In this document: positions 23,695-35,400 of the stretch, piece after piece | Position numbering within the stretch: position 1 is the stretch's first letter | Layout: each line of letters starts with the position of its first letter | DNA from: Bigelowiella natans CCMP2755 | Lineage: Eukaryota; Cercozoa; Chlorarachniophyceae | Direction of reading: 5' to 3' | Assembly: GCA_000320545.1 (NCBI GenBank) | Contig: ADNK01000542.1 | Location: 97,501-140,000, forward strand | Length of the DNA: 42,500 nt | Translations under genes and position numbers: made by a program | The notes under the pieces: generated by a model | Told to the model about the DNA's origin: nothing | What the model saw: the letters and a program-made list of their open reading frames with translations, nothing else | Database searches by the model: none

Positions 23695-24684
23695 GAAAGA
23701 TTGTTGATCGTTTAAATTAGTGGCAATGCTCGTTATCTCAAAGGTGCCGAGCACTTGGCTGTAAGGTGCCGCGAATGCGCTTTTTGCGTGACGTGCATAG
23801 TTTATGCTGAGATGTATACAGCCGGCATACTTATGCACATGCAACGACAATGATAGCAAATGCAAACGGAAGACAAGCAGTTAAAAGTTTTTGTTATTAA
23901 TCCAATAATTGCACGTGTATGTACACATCTAGACATAGCCGCCGTAGACTGAGCTCGCTCACTACTTTATACGATCGACAAATGGCTATAGGCAGGAATA
24001 CTCCTCTTCATCATGCCATCTAGCCATGCTTGCATGCCATGCACACACATGCCTTGACAGCGACGCGAATTATCGATCTGACTCGCAATTTCATAGGTCT
24101 AAAAGTGCGTTAAAACGATTGCGTGAGGCATATAACAATGCACGTTGTGCATGCATGTGCATAATGTGCTGACTAATAATTCGCTGCGCACCATTTGCTT
24201 CGCGCTGCATGCTCATGCACGCAATCTATAGTATATCGCAATGCATTAGTCGTTTACATCTAGGCGCATACATCGATCATCGTGTCGCGCACAAATGTTG
24301 ATTGTGGCGGCCGCAATGCAAGTTGCAGCGGTGGGCTTCGCGCACGCACACGCGCATTTGTAGCACCTGGCGAAATCAATAGCCGATGTGCTGGGGTTTG
24401 CATTAGCGGCAAGTATCCTCTACGTGCGCGCGACATGCTCAGCTTGGGCATGCGTCGCGATGCAGAAGAAATGAACATCGCAGATATGTATCCATGCAGC
24501 TCGGCTCAGAAGGAGAAATAAGAAGGTTAGGACACACATTAATGAGATGGTATACTTTCCGAGAAGTATATCATATCTGCGATGCTAATAAAACATGAAT
24601 ATTATTTATACAATTTCTTAAAAATGTAACTTAAATCTCTACCACAGCCGCAACTCGAGCAACAACTCTTAAAACTTGATGATC
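23695..24684. other. Tail-to-tail gap rich in palindromic words
   Basis: No gene seen. The stretch 24000-24470 is dense in GCATGC, TGCATG and GCGCGC words (for example TGTGCATGCATGTGCATAAT near 24147 and GCGGCCGC near 24306). The frames open here on both strands look like by-products of this composition. Confidence 0.55.
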
Positions 24685-26413
24685 TCATAATGAATCATGC
24701 TTTTGAGCAGCAAGATGGCTAATTGCCGATCTGACGGCCTCCCACGCTCTCTCAACCACTGTGTTGTGTCCAGCTCCGTCTACGCTAAGGAATTCAGTGT
24801 ATATCTTTTCACTCTTACACGTTTTGTTAGGGTTGGAATGAAGCGAAGAAGAGGGCGACGATGATAACTCTGACTGGCCGACATCAAAACTAGAGCATGA
24901 CGGGTCATTCCATGCAGGGCCCCGCTGATTCGCTGCAGCGTCAGCTAGAGCTGCTCCGTGAGTGTGAGGAATAATACCATCTTCCTTTCCATGAAGAATC
25001 AGCATAGGGGACCGGGTAGACTTTATCTGTTTTAGACTCCGAAAGCGGTGCTTGAGAAGCTGTTCTAAGGACTTTGGAGAAAGAAAAACCTCAAACGGTA
25101 GGGGTATGTACTTTTGCCATATTAGGTCAGGCAACGACGTAAATGTGGATTCAAGGACTATTGAGTGAGGTTGTTGATGATGACTTCTTGGCGAGGAAGG
25201 TGATGACGGTGACGGTGATAGTGATAGTGATGGTGATGGTGATGGTGATGATGATGATGGATACCGCTGCACATCATCTTTTCCGTTGTTATTATCAATA
25301 CCAACAGCTTGCTCTACGCCTGACGCGTAAGTAGTGGATATTTTAGAAGCCAACTGTATAGCTACAGCACCACCGAGTGAATGTCCCCAAAACATTGTCT
25401 CATTGAGGTGGAAGCCTTGCCCTAACGATGATAAACACATGTTAGCTACATCAAGTCGTTTCGCCAATCGAAGAATGAATCACTACGAATCCACGAATCC
25501 ACTGCTGTTTTTACTGCTACTGCTACTATAATGAATACAATTATTTTCACTATTACTACTCCTACTCCTCCTTCTCTCCGTTCTGTTACTACTACTACTA
25601 CCTGTGACAAATTGTAACATGGTTTCAGCATCTTCTAGCAGTCCCTCCTTAACAGGAATTTTCTCAGCATTCCGAACGAATAAACGCCGATAAGGTTAAT
25701 TATCCTCGTTACCTCGTCAGGCCATCCCTCAGAGTCTCCAAATCCTCGATAATCGAACGCAAAGACCTTGGGAAAATGTGTATAGACTAAGTTGGTAAGG
25801 AACGATACAAGCACATGCAAGCACAAACACATAGAGATCCAATGTAACTAGGGCGTACGTGAAATCCCATGGAGGCCAGGAGTCTATACTTTTCCACATG
25901 ATGATAACTAGCTCTGTTGCATCTGATGTGGATAATGAAGAATAGTCAAGATGATAACCTGGCAACAGCAACCAACAAGTAGTGTCCAAACTACCCATTT
26001 CCATGAAAGTAGAGAACAGCCTTTGCTGCTGGCGAAAGCAGCGGCGCGTTACTTGTTGAAGTTGCAGGAGGGTATGATGCTGATTCAATGTCTGAAGAAC
26101 CAGGTGAAATAATCCACCCGTTTAATGCGCCCGCATGGCCATCTAATGAAACGAAGCGAGCGTTCGGAAGGCCCGGAAATGTCTTCGCTTGATACGGAAG
26201 GATGCTATCCAGTTGAGGAAAAATGTAGGGCTGGTTTGGGTTTTGAAAGTCACATTGAGGCCAAACCACCGAGAGAAGCTGAAGATAAACGAAAAGTCCT
26301 TGTACAGACTTTTGAGTGAGTAGGAAGGCCGATAACGTCGTTACGACGAAGACGAATAGGAGAACTTCAGAAGCTTTAAGCACGCGAATGCATAGCGAGC
26401 GGGAAATGCACAT
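24685..26413 (-). CDS. ABHD12-like membrane-anchored serine hydrolase
   Basis: Exons 26413-25995, 25922-25859, 25766-25713, 25647-25602 and 25445-24685 give 447 residues in phase. A hydrophobic segment near residues 17-33 (LLFVFVVTTLSAFLL) should anchor it in a membrane. The fold is alpha/beta hydrolase: YFHGNG oxyanion motif, FAFDYRGFGDSEGWPDE, nucleophile GHSLGG, acid in LHGKEDGIIP and His in DGAGHN. Order and wording resemble ABHD12/ABHD13, lipases acting on lysophospholipids; the true substrate is unknown. A Ser/Pro microsatellite-derived insert ((SP)n and SSPSS) lies between the nucleophile and the acid, with a second Ser-rich insert near the C-terminus. The ATG that opens the long last frame (25467) is intronic; the acceptor at 25446 keeps phase. 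Confidence 0.83.
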
Positions 26414-27318
26414 GCTTATGAATTTATTATTAGTCGTTGGATTTCTTTTCCGGAGCCATGATCCTTAACCTGTTTGGTTCTGCTCCACAGTACCTCTGTC
26501 TCTTCTAAATGGCAAGGCAGCGGTGGCTTCGCATCCTCGTCCTTGGGAACAAAAACCAATCTCCTCTATTGTAAAGGAAAAACATAGGATTTATCATGTA
26601 CGACATCCACAATAATGCTAAATTCTACGGTAATCCACGCCATTACATTGACTGCATCATCATCAAATGGTCTCTTCATTCAGTGCAATTATTGTTCGTT
26701 AGTTAGTTAGTTAGTTAATCTTTTCGCGCCCTTGACTTCCCAGCTATGTTGTTACACCGAAGTGATTTTCATAGTGGATGTTGTCTCATAACGGACATTG
26801 CGAAAGTCAAAATCGTATTGTTGTTATGATGTTAATTTTTATTTGGCAACAACAAAAACAGCAACAATAAAAACAGCAACAATAACAACAACAATAACAA
26901 CAAAAATAAAAAGAAAAAAGTTTATTAGTCCTATAAGTCACAAATTTTGCTATGTTTTGCCATGCAAGTTTTGACTTTCGCAATGTCCGTTATAAGAGAA
27001 CATCCACTATGAAAATCACTTCGGTGTAACAACATAGCTGGGAAGTCAAGGGCGCGAAAAGAATAACTAACTAACTAACTAATAACAACAATAACAACAA
27101 CATTATCATCATCATTACATGTAGGAACGAGTAGATCTAGAAGTGAACGACGATAACAACAACCCTCAAGAAGAATGAGGGGGAGGGGGAGGAGGAAGAT
27201 GATCAATCAATAGGGGGAGGAAATCCCATTTATTACAATTACAATCAGCTTGTGTGCAACGGATATAAAGTCTTTCCTCCACATGTTTAATGAGTCGCGC
27301 AGCAGCATTCATTATTGA
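26414..27318. promoter_or_regulatory. Head-to-head gap containing a foldback element
   Basis: Spacer between the ABHD12-like gene (-) and the methyltransferase gene (+). Its centre is the long inverted repeat listed separately. The flanks are AT-rich with CAA/TAA and (CAT)n words, plus a purine-rich GAGGGGGAGGGGGAGGAGGA tract near 27176. Confidence 0.55.
26698..27083. mobile_element. Long inverted repeat (foldback/MITE-like), arms about 115 bp
   Basis: The left arm, 26698-26812, begins with GTTAGTTAGTTAGTTAGTTA, then TTTTCGCGCCCTTGACTTCC, and ends in TTGCGAAAGTCAAAA. The right arm, 26969-27083, is its near-perfect reverse complement, ending in AACTAACTAACTAACTAA. The loop of about 155 bp is rich in CAACAA and AAC-AAT words. 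No ORF lies inside. A non-autonomous foldback transposon or MITE is the simplest reading; transcribed, it would fold into a long hairpin. Confidence 0.8.
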
Positions 27319-28454
27319 ATGTTGATCTCATTCTTGCTGTTATGGACGGCGGCTGCTCTATGCACCACGCTCAGAGGTAATCGAGCTGTTGGGGGAAGGT
27401 GGCTTTCTCATCACCGCTGGCATGGTATTCCGGTTTCATGGAAAGTGCAGAAAAAAAGATCACGACGAGACAATACACATATCGCGAGAGTCTCCAGCAT
27501 CACATTATCACGGCTAAACTTTGCCCGGGGCATTCTTGCTCTTTCCCTGGAAGCTACGTGCATAGATGTGGAATTACCAACAAATGGAGGATATGTCAGC
27601 GAATGCATGAAAAATTCGACACAGAAATTCAAACTGAATGGGGGGGAGACGCTCACCCTTAAACAAGGATGGGACGGTCGTCCAGGTTTATACTGCTGCA
27701 GCGTGTGTTGTGCATGTGAGTGAGTGAGTGAGTGTGTGTCCTTACATGTATTTCAAAATATTTCTTAGATACTGCTAATAAGGTTAGCACTCCAATCTAC
27801 TTAGTGATCATGTGACTTCTCTCTACTTCTTCTCCTCCTTCTTCTCCTCATACGAATAATAACAATGATGATACCAAAGGTCACACAGGAACTTCAGTAT
27901 GGCAATCTGGAAAAGCACTTGCGGCATATATGGAAGATCTTGGCCCAGAGTTCTGGTCGGATAAAAAGGTAATTGAGCTTGGATGTGGGACTGGATTGGG
28001 TTCTTTGACAGCGCATTGGCTGGGAGCTGCAGAAGTTTTAGCCACGGATGGAAACGTGGATGTACTTGACCTTGCGGAAGAAAACATCAAGAGCAACAGA
28101 TGCCACAACAGAAGCCAATCATCAACAATCCGAACAGTGAACTTGAAGTGGGGAGGGTCGCTACCCTTGGAGCTACAAAAGGAATGGGATATCGTAATTG
28201 GAAGCGATTTAACATACAATGGGCAGGTTTGGATCCAACTAGCAGAAACTGTGGCTCAGCTTCTAGACTCAAATCCAGCATGTAAGTTTCTCTATTGCTC
28301 AGCCAAACATGCACAATTTTCGGCGGAATTGTCAGGTTTTCAAACTGTCATAGAATCTAAAGGGCTGAGATGGACAAACGAGACAACTTTAGTGCTTCCA
28401 GGGACTAAACAAAGTGCCTCCATAGCATGGATTGTACGATCAGACGTCATCTAA
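27319..28454 (+). CDS. METTL21-like protein methyltransferase
   Basis: Exons 27319-27685 and 27880-28454 give 313 residues. The start (MLISFLLLWTAAALCTTLRG) is hydrophobic, like a signal peptide, and is followed by a basic stretch (KKRSRRDNTHIARVSS), so organelle targeting is possible. The core has the family-16 layout: a strand FKLNGGETLTLKQ, then GTSVWQSGKALAAYM, S-adenosylmethionine motif VIELGCGTGLGS near 151, acidic ATDGN, and SDLTY (the DxxY motif) near 230. Such enzymes trimethylate lysines on chaperones or translation factors in the cytosol; an organelle version would be unusual. A cryptic donor at 27376 and acceptor at 27463 could remove an 87-nt in-frame segment; I left it in. Confidence 0.83.
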
Positions 28455-29334
28455 CCTAAGTAAACAATGGAATGATGGTTATACGAAGGTTTGTCAAGCT
28501 TTTGGACAATGTGTACAGGATACATTCATGCAGTAGCTCCGAACAAGCAGCTTATTTCATAACTACTTTAGCTAATGACCATAGACCACGCGTAGCGCCA
28601 GTCCATAATGCAACTAGTGAATCGAAGAACGCAACGCTAAGGTGTGCGGCTATAAACACCAAACATGGACAGTATCTCACTTAACAGTGATATTACTCGA
28701 TTAATTATTTTGCAGTATTGTTAGACTCGCGTGTCAGCTATCAGTCGTCTATTGGTAGCTCGAGCGTATGTAGTTAGAGTAGAAGCAGCAGCTGCTATTT
28801 CGTTCTGACTTGTATAGTGTGAGGTATGCATATGTGTCAGCATTTAATATATAGCTAGCTGCGGCTGTAGTAGCCGCGCAACACAACATAGCGTCGTATC
28901 TGTGCCATACATGCAATTGCAATGCTCTCCACCGCGCTAGCTATAGCTACTGCCTCGCTCCGATCCGTTATTGCCGGACGGTAGCACGCATTGATGCATG
29001 CATGTAGACAGTAAATAACGCCTATGATACGATCACAACTCCTTTCATCCCACGAGCTTAGAGCTTAAGCACTTCAATGTAAACGAGAAGGACATGTCCA
29101 CCCACTTCCTCCAATATGGGCTTGGCTTTGACTGGTATATGCCTAAACGCGTCACAATGCACATGCACTACAGATACAACGCATGTACGATATATACTGT
29201 GTCCATTGTTGTGGTAATATTTTGTGCCCAAAATATTTTACGTTGTGTTTGCTGGTGTGCACACATTGCAGTTCCAGCAAAGGAAGAGCTAGCGATATGA
29301 TCCCATGTATAGTAAGACAAAAGCTATGATATTT
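28455..29334. other. Tail-to-tail gap rich in palindromic words
   Basis: No gene seen. It includes ATATAGCTAGCTGCGGC near 28850, GCTAGCTATAGCTA near 28937 and TTGATGCATGCATGTAG near 28991. The plus-strand frame 29094-29300 is short and shows nothing recognisable. Confidence 0.55.
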
Positions 29335-31298
29335 TCAAATCTGTGCCACTCGATTTTCCTCGTTGTTTTTTTGGACGGTCCGCATCTTCGCAAGAGTCTG
29401 GTGAAGTATTTCCGTGCTTCTTCTATTGTGGCTTAAACGTGTCTTCACTGGATTTGGGGGAGGAGCTTCTAACGTGTGACGTCTTTGTTGTGTTGATCCT
29501 AGTTTGCTGGCAGCCTGCACGACTGCAATAGTTTCATTCAATAGTTCAGTGCTCTTCCGTGCATGCGAGTGTCTAGCTTGTTTCTTAGTTGAGCTACGCC
29601 ACGTTTCCTCTGTAATGACCTCAGCAGAGAAAACTTTATCTTCATTTTTATTTTCAGATACCGAAACTATAGTGCCTCGTGCTTGTTGAGGTGCAGTAGG
29701 GGACTTCGCTGAAGATATCTCCAATACGGTGCTGAGCAAGTAAGCAATCTCCCTCTTTTGATTGTTAATCTGTTTTGCTTGAATGCCTAGAACTCTATAC
29801 AGATCATGGATTTGATTTGTGATATCCTGTGGTTTTACATTTAGTTCACATAGCTCGAGGCTGTCTTCCTTTTCATCTTCTGATATCGGTGCTTTGCTTT
29901 GAGTACAGTCTCGAGTACATTCTTGCACCTCATTCTCACCATCGTCACTAACTTTCTTGCTGTGCACAATAAGGCTCTGTTGATGTTCATTGTCATTCGG
30001 TGCACATGGGGCGTATAGAATCGGCACAATAATTCTCAAAAGGGAGATAAAACCACCCATCAGTCCGAAGACTACGATAATAATTGCTGTGGCACTTGCA
30101 TGCTCCTCCTTAACGTAGCTACATTTATCGGGGCTGCATTCATCAAAGTAGCTATTATACACAATATCACTAGTTGTGTCTACGATGAATGCTTCTCTTA
30201 TACCGTTTAAAATGGTGGGATACGTGCTCTGGTTCATAGCATAACCAAAAGAGCTATCTGCTAGTGTTGACCAATTCCAAAATTCTCTAGATGCTAAAGC
30301 TTTTGTTGGAAAGTAAGTTAATGTTTCTACAGCACTGCAATAGTATGACACTTCGAAGTCATAGGAAAAGGAAGTATCTCCAAGCAAACTTCCATCCCTA
30401 ATCAAGTATACCATCTATCGTAGTCCTTTTTGCATTCTTTGCCTTCCCAAAAAGAGAAGTAACACTGGAGGTCCGTCCGTGTAATCCGCGCCGTTGACAA
30501 AGTACTGTCATTATTCAAATAAAGGCTTACACCCTCGCAATCGCGGCTGTAGTTGGTTCTGGTATTCCTCCATATGGAAGACATTTGTGACAGAGAGATG
30601 AGAGTATTATTTGGTGCCAACCTAACACTTCGATGATACGCCCAGATGTCTTTATAAGTAGTTGGAACTGACTGAGTATCTCCGGAATATGAGGCAGGAG
30701 AGGCAACATCAAGCATCACACGAAACAATTGAAAGGAGGTACTAAGTAGAGCAGCTATATCTTGCTTTAGTGTATTTCTCTGGACTCCGAAAATTTGGTT
30801 CAAGTCTTGCTTCTTAAGAAGCGTTGGTGACTTGAAGTACTGCTTTCCGAATCGCGTATAAGTTTGCTGTTGAATTGTCAGGGAGATTTTGCACAAATCA
30901 TATATTCCTTTAATCACAAGTTTGAACACATCTTTATCCCAGTTGTCCGTTCTTTTAGATTGGACTGCATTCCAAACATTTGTTATCTCCAGACATAATG
31001 AATCTCGTGTGAAGTTTACTGAGAGGATTTTTGAGTTTTGTACGATAGTATTTGTACACTCACAGTAGGGCTGATAACCGCTTCGAAAAAGATCATTGAT
31101 TTCACGTAAGCCTGGACTTGAGATTACTTCTGAAGTTGCATTTTTTTCCAGAGCGTAATAGAGAGTGAGAGATAGGAGAAGGACAAGGCACACCAGACCA
31201 AAAGTTGTCGTTTGGCGGCAACCATGGATAGCATGCTTATTGGTCCTCTTCTCGACAAACTCTGGGAAGAGGTTGAATTTATGGTACATAGCCAACAT
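29335..31298 (-). CDS. Two-pass membrane protein with Cys-rich luminal domain
   Basis: Exons 31298-30466 and 30334-29335 join in phase and give 610 residues. Segment 1 (about 32-47, FGLVCLVLLLSLTLYY) follows a short cytosolic start. A luminal or extracellular domain of about 310 residues follows, with NAT, NFT, NNT, NYS and NWS glycosylation sites and many Cys. Just before the second segment are ECSPDKCSY and then a hydrophobic stretch with FGLMGGFISLLRIIVP. A hydrophilic cytosolic tail of about 210 residues has a coiled-coil-like part near QIHDLYRVLGIQAKQINNQK. The YF.. C.P..C.Y...GL.GG....LRIIVP arrangement recurs in many protist and invertebrate predicted membrane proteins of unknown function, as I recall. 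The two halves lie in different frames; the 131-nt intron (GTGTTA...TTGCAG) explains that without a frameshift. Confidence 0.68.
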
Positions 31299-32446
31299 AG
31301 ACCTCTTTGTGCTGGAGGATAGAACAAATGTTAAATTAATAGTCTATATCCAGGCACAGAAAATTAAGGCAATTGATGCTACCTTTCACTCACGCCTGCA
31401 AGGCTATTTCTTCGGATGTTAGACATGTTTCTTGTTCGATTCAGAGGTCATTTTTTTTCCTTTACTTGATACGAACTACGGCAAACCGTCAGTGGATAGA
31501 TATAGATACGCGTAGATCTACGGGTTAGCTTCTGGCTACTTCCACAGCCAAAGCTGGACTACCTCCTCCTCCAAAAACTGGGTTGTTCGTGCGTCAATAT
31601 CCACCATTTTTATGGTGGATTTCCCTTATAAACATCTGCTGTTACTCTACTCGATAAGTGTGCAGCGTGGTGCTCTATATACTACCACTAGGTACATGTT
31701 CCGCCGTTATTTTATTATTTTTGATCATCTTCACAACGAAAGAGCAGATACGTTACTTTTACAGTTTACAGTTCGTTTGTCGTTGAGCAATTATATTACC
31801 AAAAAGAGTTGTTAGTAATTGTCTCAGGTAGGAAATAACCTGCAGCAGATCTATCGCTACTAATATCGTACAATTTATTGGATGTACCTCTATGTTTGTC
31901 GAGCTCTGTGTATGCTCGTAATTTCTACACTGCGACGTGGGGAAAAATCGTTGAATCTCAGACTTATTATGTTATTAATAATCCGGTATAGTCCAGATGT
32001 ACATGTTGAAACCTCAGCTGATTTATTATTTTTATGGGGTACAATCCTTGACGTAAAGAAGATTTCGATTCTGTAGAATATTTGTAAAGGAATAATAGCA
32101 TTTTCACATCGCGACAACATTTTACATGTGCCGTAATGCATATTTGGATAGATTCCATAGCCACCTCCCTCCATTTTTGCGGGAGCAGTAGTATCCAGGT
32201 AATAAAGATAGTAAATCAATCAGAAGACATTACAGCCAAGTGCCCTGGAGACAGAATTATTCCTCAGAATCAAAAGCTATTCTAGAAACTGAAGTCCTTG
32301 CTTTGTATCGTCCCCCCCTCTATCATTCAGCACATCACTGGCAACGTTTCTTAGATGTCAGTGGAATATATCTAGACGGCACATCAACAGCTCATTATTT
32401 GATTCCAGTATTATTATAAGGGGTGATCTCAGTTGGGTTGTGAAAC
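31299..32446. promoter_or_regulatory. Head-to-head intergenic gap
   Basis: Spacer of 1148 bp between the membrane-protein gene (-) and the kinesin gene (+). It is AT-rich without long microsatellites. A perfect small hairpin, ATCCACCA-TTTTTA-TGGTGGAT, lies at 31599-31620. Short frames here show no known motif. Confidence 0.5.
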
Positions 32447-35400
32447 ATGAGTAATAATGTACGAGTTCTGGCTCGGTTTCGGCCTGCATCTAAGAAGATT
32501 GGACACCGGAAAGAGGTTCACCGTCTGTCTGTCTCCTTGGTTTAATTTGCTGAGAGCTCTCTGAGAAGGAAGGAAGGAAGGAAGGAAGGAAGGAAGGAAG
32601 AGAGAAATTCACCCATCCGCCACAGTATGGATGGTGATGATTACCATCCTCATATTTTCGAAAATACTTCTTTATTCAGGGTAAACAAAAGGGGAAGAAG
32701 AAGCGTAGTGTACCAGTTGACGACCTTGATGACGACGCAAACTTGGATTTTAGTGCAGACAACAAAACGGTTGTCGTAACTGGCGGGTAATCATTCAATC
32801 AATAGAAGTTGCTACACACTACTTTGGTGATTGATCTGTTGCTGATCTTCTTACATCATCAGTGGGGTTATCAAAAGGAGATTCAATTTTGATCATGTCT
32901 TCAAGCCAGATAGCACGCAGGAGGAGCTTTTTGAATATGTAAGAAGAAGAATGCCACTACTCAGATTATTACATCGTCCTTTCATTCTTGCAATAATATT
33001 CGAAAGAAGTGATAAACGGTGACTCTTATCGCCTTCTTCTTCTTCTTCTTCTTCTTCTTCTTCTTCTTTAGGTTGCAAAAGCCACAGTTGATGATATTCT
33101 TACGGGTTACAACGGAACAATCTTCGCGTATGGTCAAACTGGAAGCGGAAAGACTTTCACAATGTTCGGCGAGCCAAAGAGCGAAGGCATCATTCCACGG
33201 TAGTGTACACTTAGTCACTAACATTTCTATCATCATTCTACAATTTATCATCTCTCTTTGCGTCCCATCCCATTTTCCCATTTTGGCCGATAATGATGAT
33301 TGATTGATTGTATGATGGGACAATTTAGCTGCGCGGAAGCTTTGTTCAGGGGTATTGCGAATGCGAAGGTGGAAGTAGAAGAGGTTTTCATCAAATGCTC
33401 TTTTGTGGAAATATACCAGGTAATACTAGAGTTAGCAAACCACTACCACATGATGATGATGATGATGATGATGATGATGTGCTGGTGCTTGGACATGATG
33501 AGACTACCACATGATGATGATGATGTGCTGGTGCTTGGACATGATGAGATATTTGAGTGTCCTACCTTTTATCATTCTTCCTAATTGGGGAGGAGGAGGA
33601 GGAGGAGGTGGAATCTGCCTGTTGCCAGGAATTCATTCATTCATTCTTGAGGAGGAATCTGCTTGTTGCCAGGAATTCATTCATTCATTCTTTAAATCGT
33701 GGTGATCAACCACTTGTTTTTCCTTGTGATTTAGGAAAATGTGAGAGATCTTCTCCAACCTACCGGTGAAAAGCTCAAGATCCGTGAGAAACCTGATGGC
33801 TCTACATATCTACAGGTTTTTGTTGTTGTTGATGATGATGATGATGCACACAGCAGTGTATGTGTAATAAATTGATAATTATGATAATAATCACAATAAG
33901 GGTGCAACGGAAGAGTACGTAGAAGGTCCAAACGACATCTACAAGATCATCAAGCAAGGAAACAAGCACCGTGCAACCTCCAAGACCGATATGAATAGCC
34001 AATCGTCGAGGTCTCATAGCGTTTTGATTATCAACCTTGTGCAGGTGAAGATGATTGATGATAATTGTAGTAGTAGTAGTAGTGATAGTAGAGTTGGTGG
34101 ATGGCGATAGTGGATGATATGGTGGTGTTGGTGGTGGTGGTGTAGATTCGAATTGATGGGACGGACCAGAGATAGTAACACATTCATCATTCAGTGAACA
34201 ACAACTGCATAATGCATATACAAACTGCTATAATTTCTATATTTGAGAATAACCCTGCATGTATGAAAGGGTGTATTTATTAATGACCACAAAGTGTTTA
34301 TATTTTTTAATATTACTATGTATTCTTGATATTTGATATTGATGATCCTTGTTGATAATTATGTATGTATGTATGTATGTATGTATGTATGTATGCAGCG
34401 ATTAAGCAATGGCACCCAACTGGAGGGTGTACTAAACTTGGCGGATCTTGCTGGGAGTGAAAGGGTGGACAGGACACATGTCACTGGTAATATTTAGTGG
34501 CACCAGTACTACGTACCACTAACAGAAGAGGCTACTACTACTACTATTACTACTACTACTACTACTACTACTAATCAAAAGAGAAACAAATACCAAGTTT
34601 GTGGCACTAAATTGTGTTGTTGTTGTTGCTGTTGTTGTTGTTGTTAATGGTAGGGATTGGGTTGGAGGAAGCTAAGAAGATCAACCAGTCGCTATCAGCT
34701 CTAGGGAACTGTATCAAAGCTTTAACAAGCAAATCGAGCAGACATATTCCCTTTCGAGACTCTCAATTGACACGACTTCTGCAAGATGCACTAGGAGGCA
34801 ACTCCAAGACTGTTCTTGTTGTTTGTTGCTCACCTGATAGCAATGACGTTTTTGAAACTCTTTCTACTCTCCGATTTGCTGAAAGGGCAAAGAAAGTAAA
34901 GAACGCTGCCAAAGTGAATACCGTTTTATCTGTGGAAGAATATCAGAAGCTAGTTCAGTCTCTTAGGAAGCAACTTGAGAAAAAGGATAAAATTATACGG
35001 AAACTTCAAGAAACCCTTGAGTCTGGCGGCCAACTTTCAGCTGAAGATTTAGAAATTATCCGATCTGCTTCTGCTACGAGTGGTGGTCCTGCAGCAGTAG
35101 CAGCAGCATCAGCAGCATCATCTCCACGCCCCGTAATAGCTTATGATCGAGCTCAAAGTCAATCTGGGCAGCTCAACATGCATGAAGATGGATTTGTAGA
35201 GGAAGAAGTGGGTAATGACGTCAAGGAGGGGCGAGGAGGAGGAGGAGAAGCAGGAGGTTTGATGGTAGAAGATCCAACAACTCGTGAGGAATCTGAATTT
35301 ATACAGGAAGCATCTGATGTTCTCAAGGGCATTCAAGAGAGTTTGCAGCAAAGCAGTGATGATGGAGGAGGGGGGGGAGATGGTAATAATAGCACTCCGT

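Noticed and set aside
25446-25467. ATG at 25467 as the start of the ABHD12-like hydrolase
   Set aside because: Upstream exons supply the HGNG and DYRGFGDSEG motifs, and the acceptor at 25446 keeps phase.
30334-30466. Apparent frameshift between the two halves of the membrane-protein gene
   Set aside because: A GTGTTA...TTGCAG intron joins the frames in phase, so no frameshift or pseudogene is needed.
32893-33323. Poly-Glu and poly-Lys frames on the minus strand
   Set aside because: They translate the CTT-rich pyrimidine tract before kinesin exon 4.
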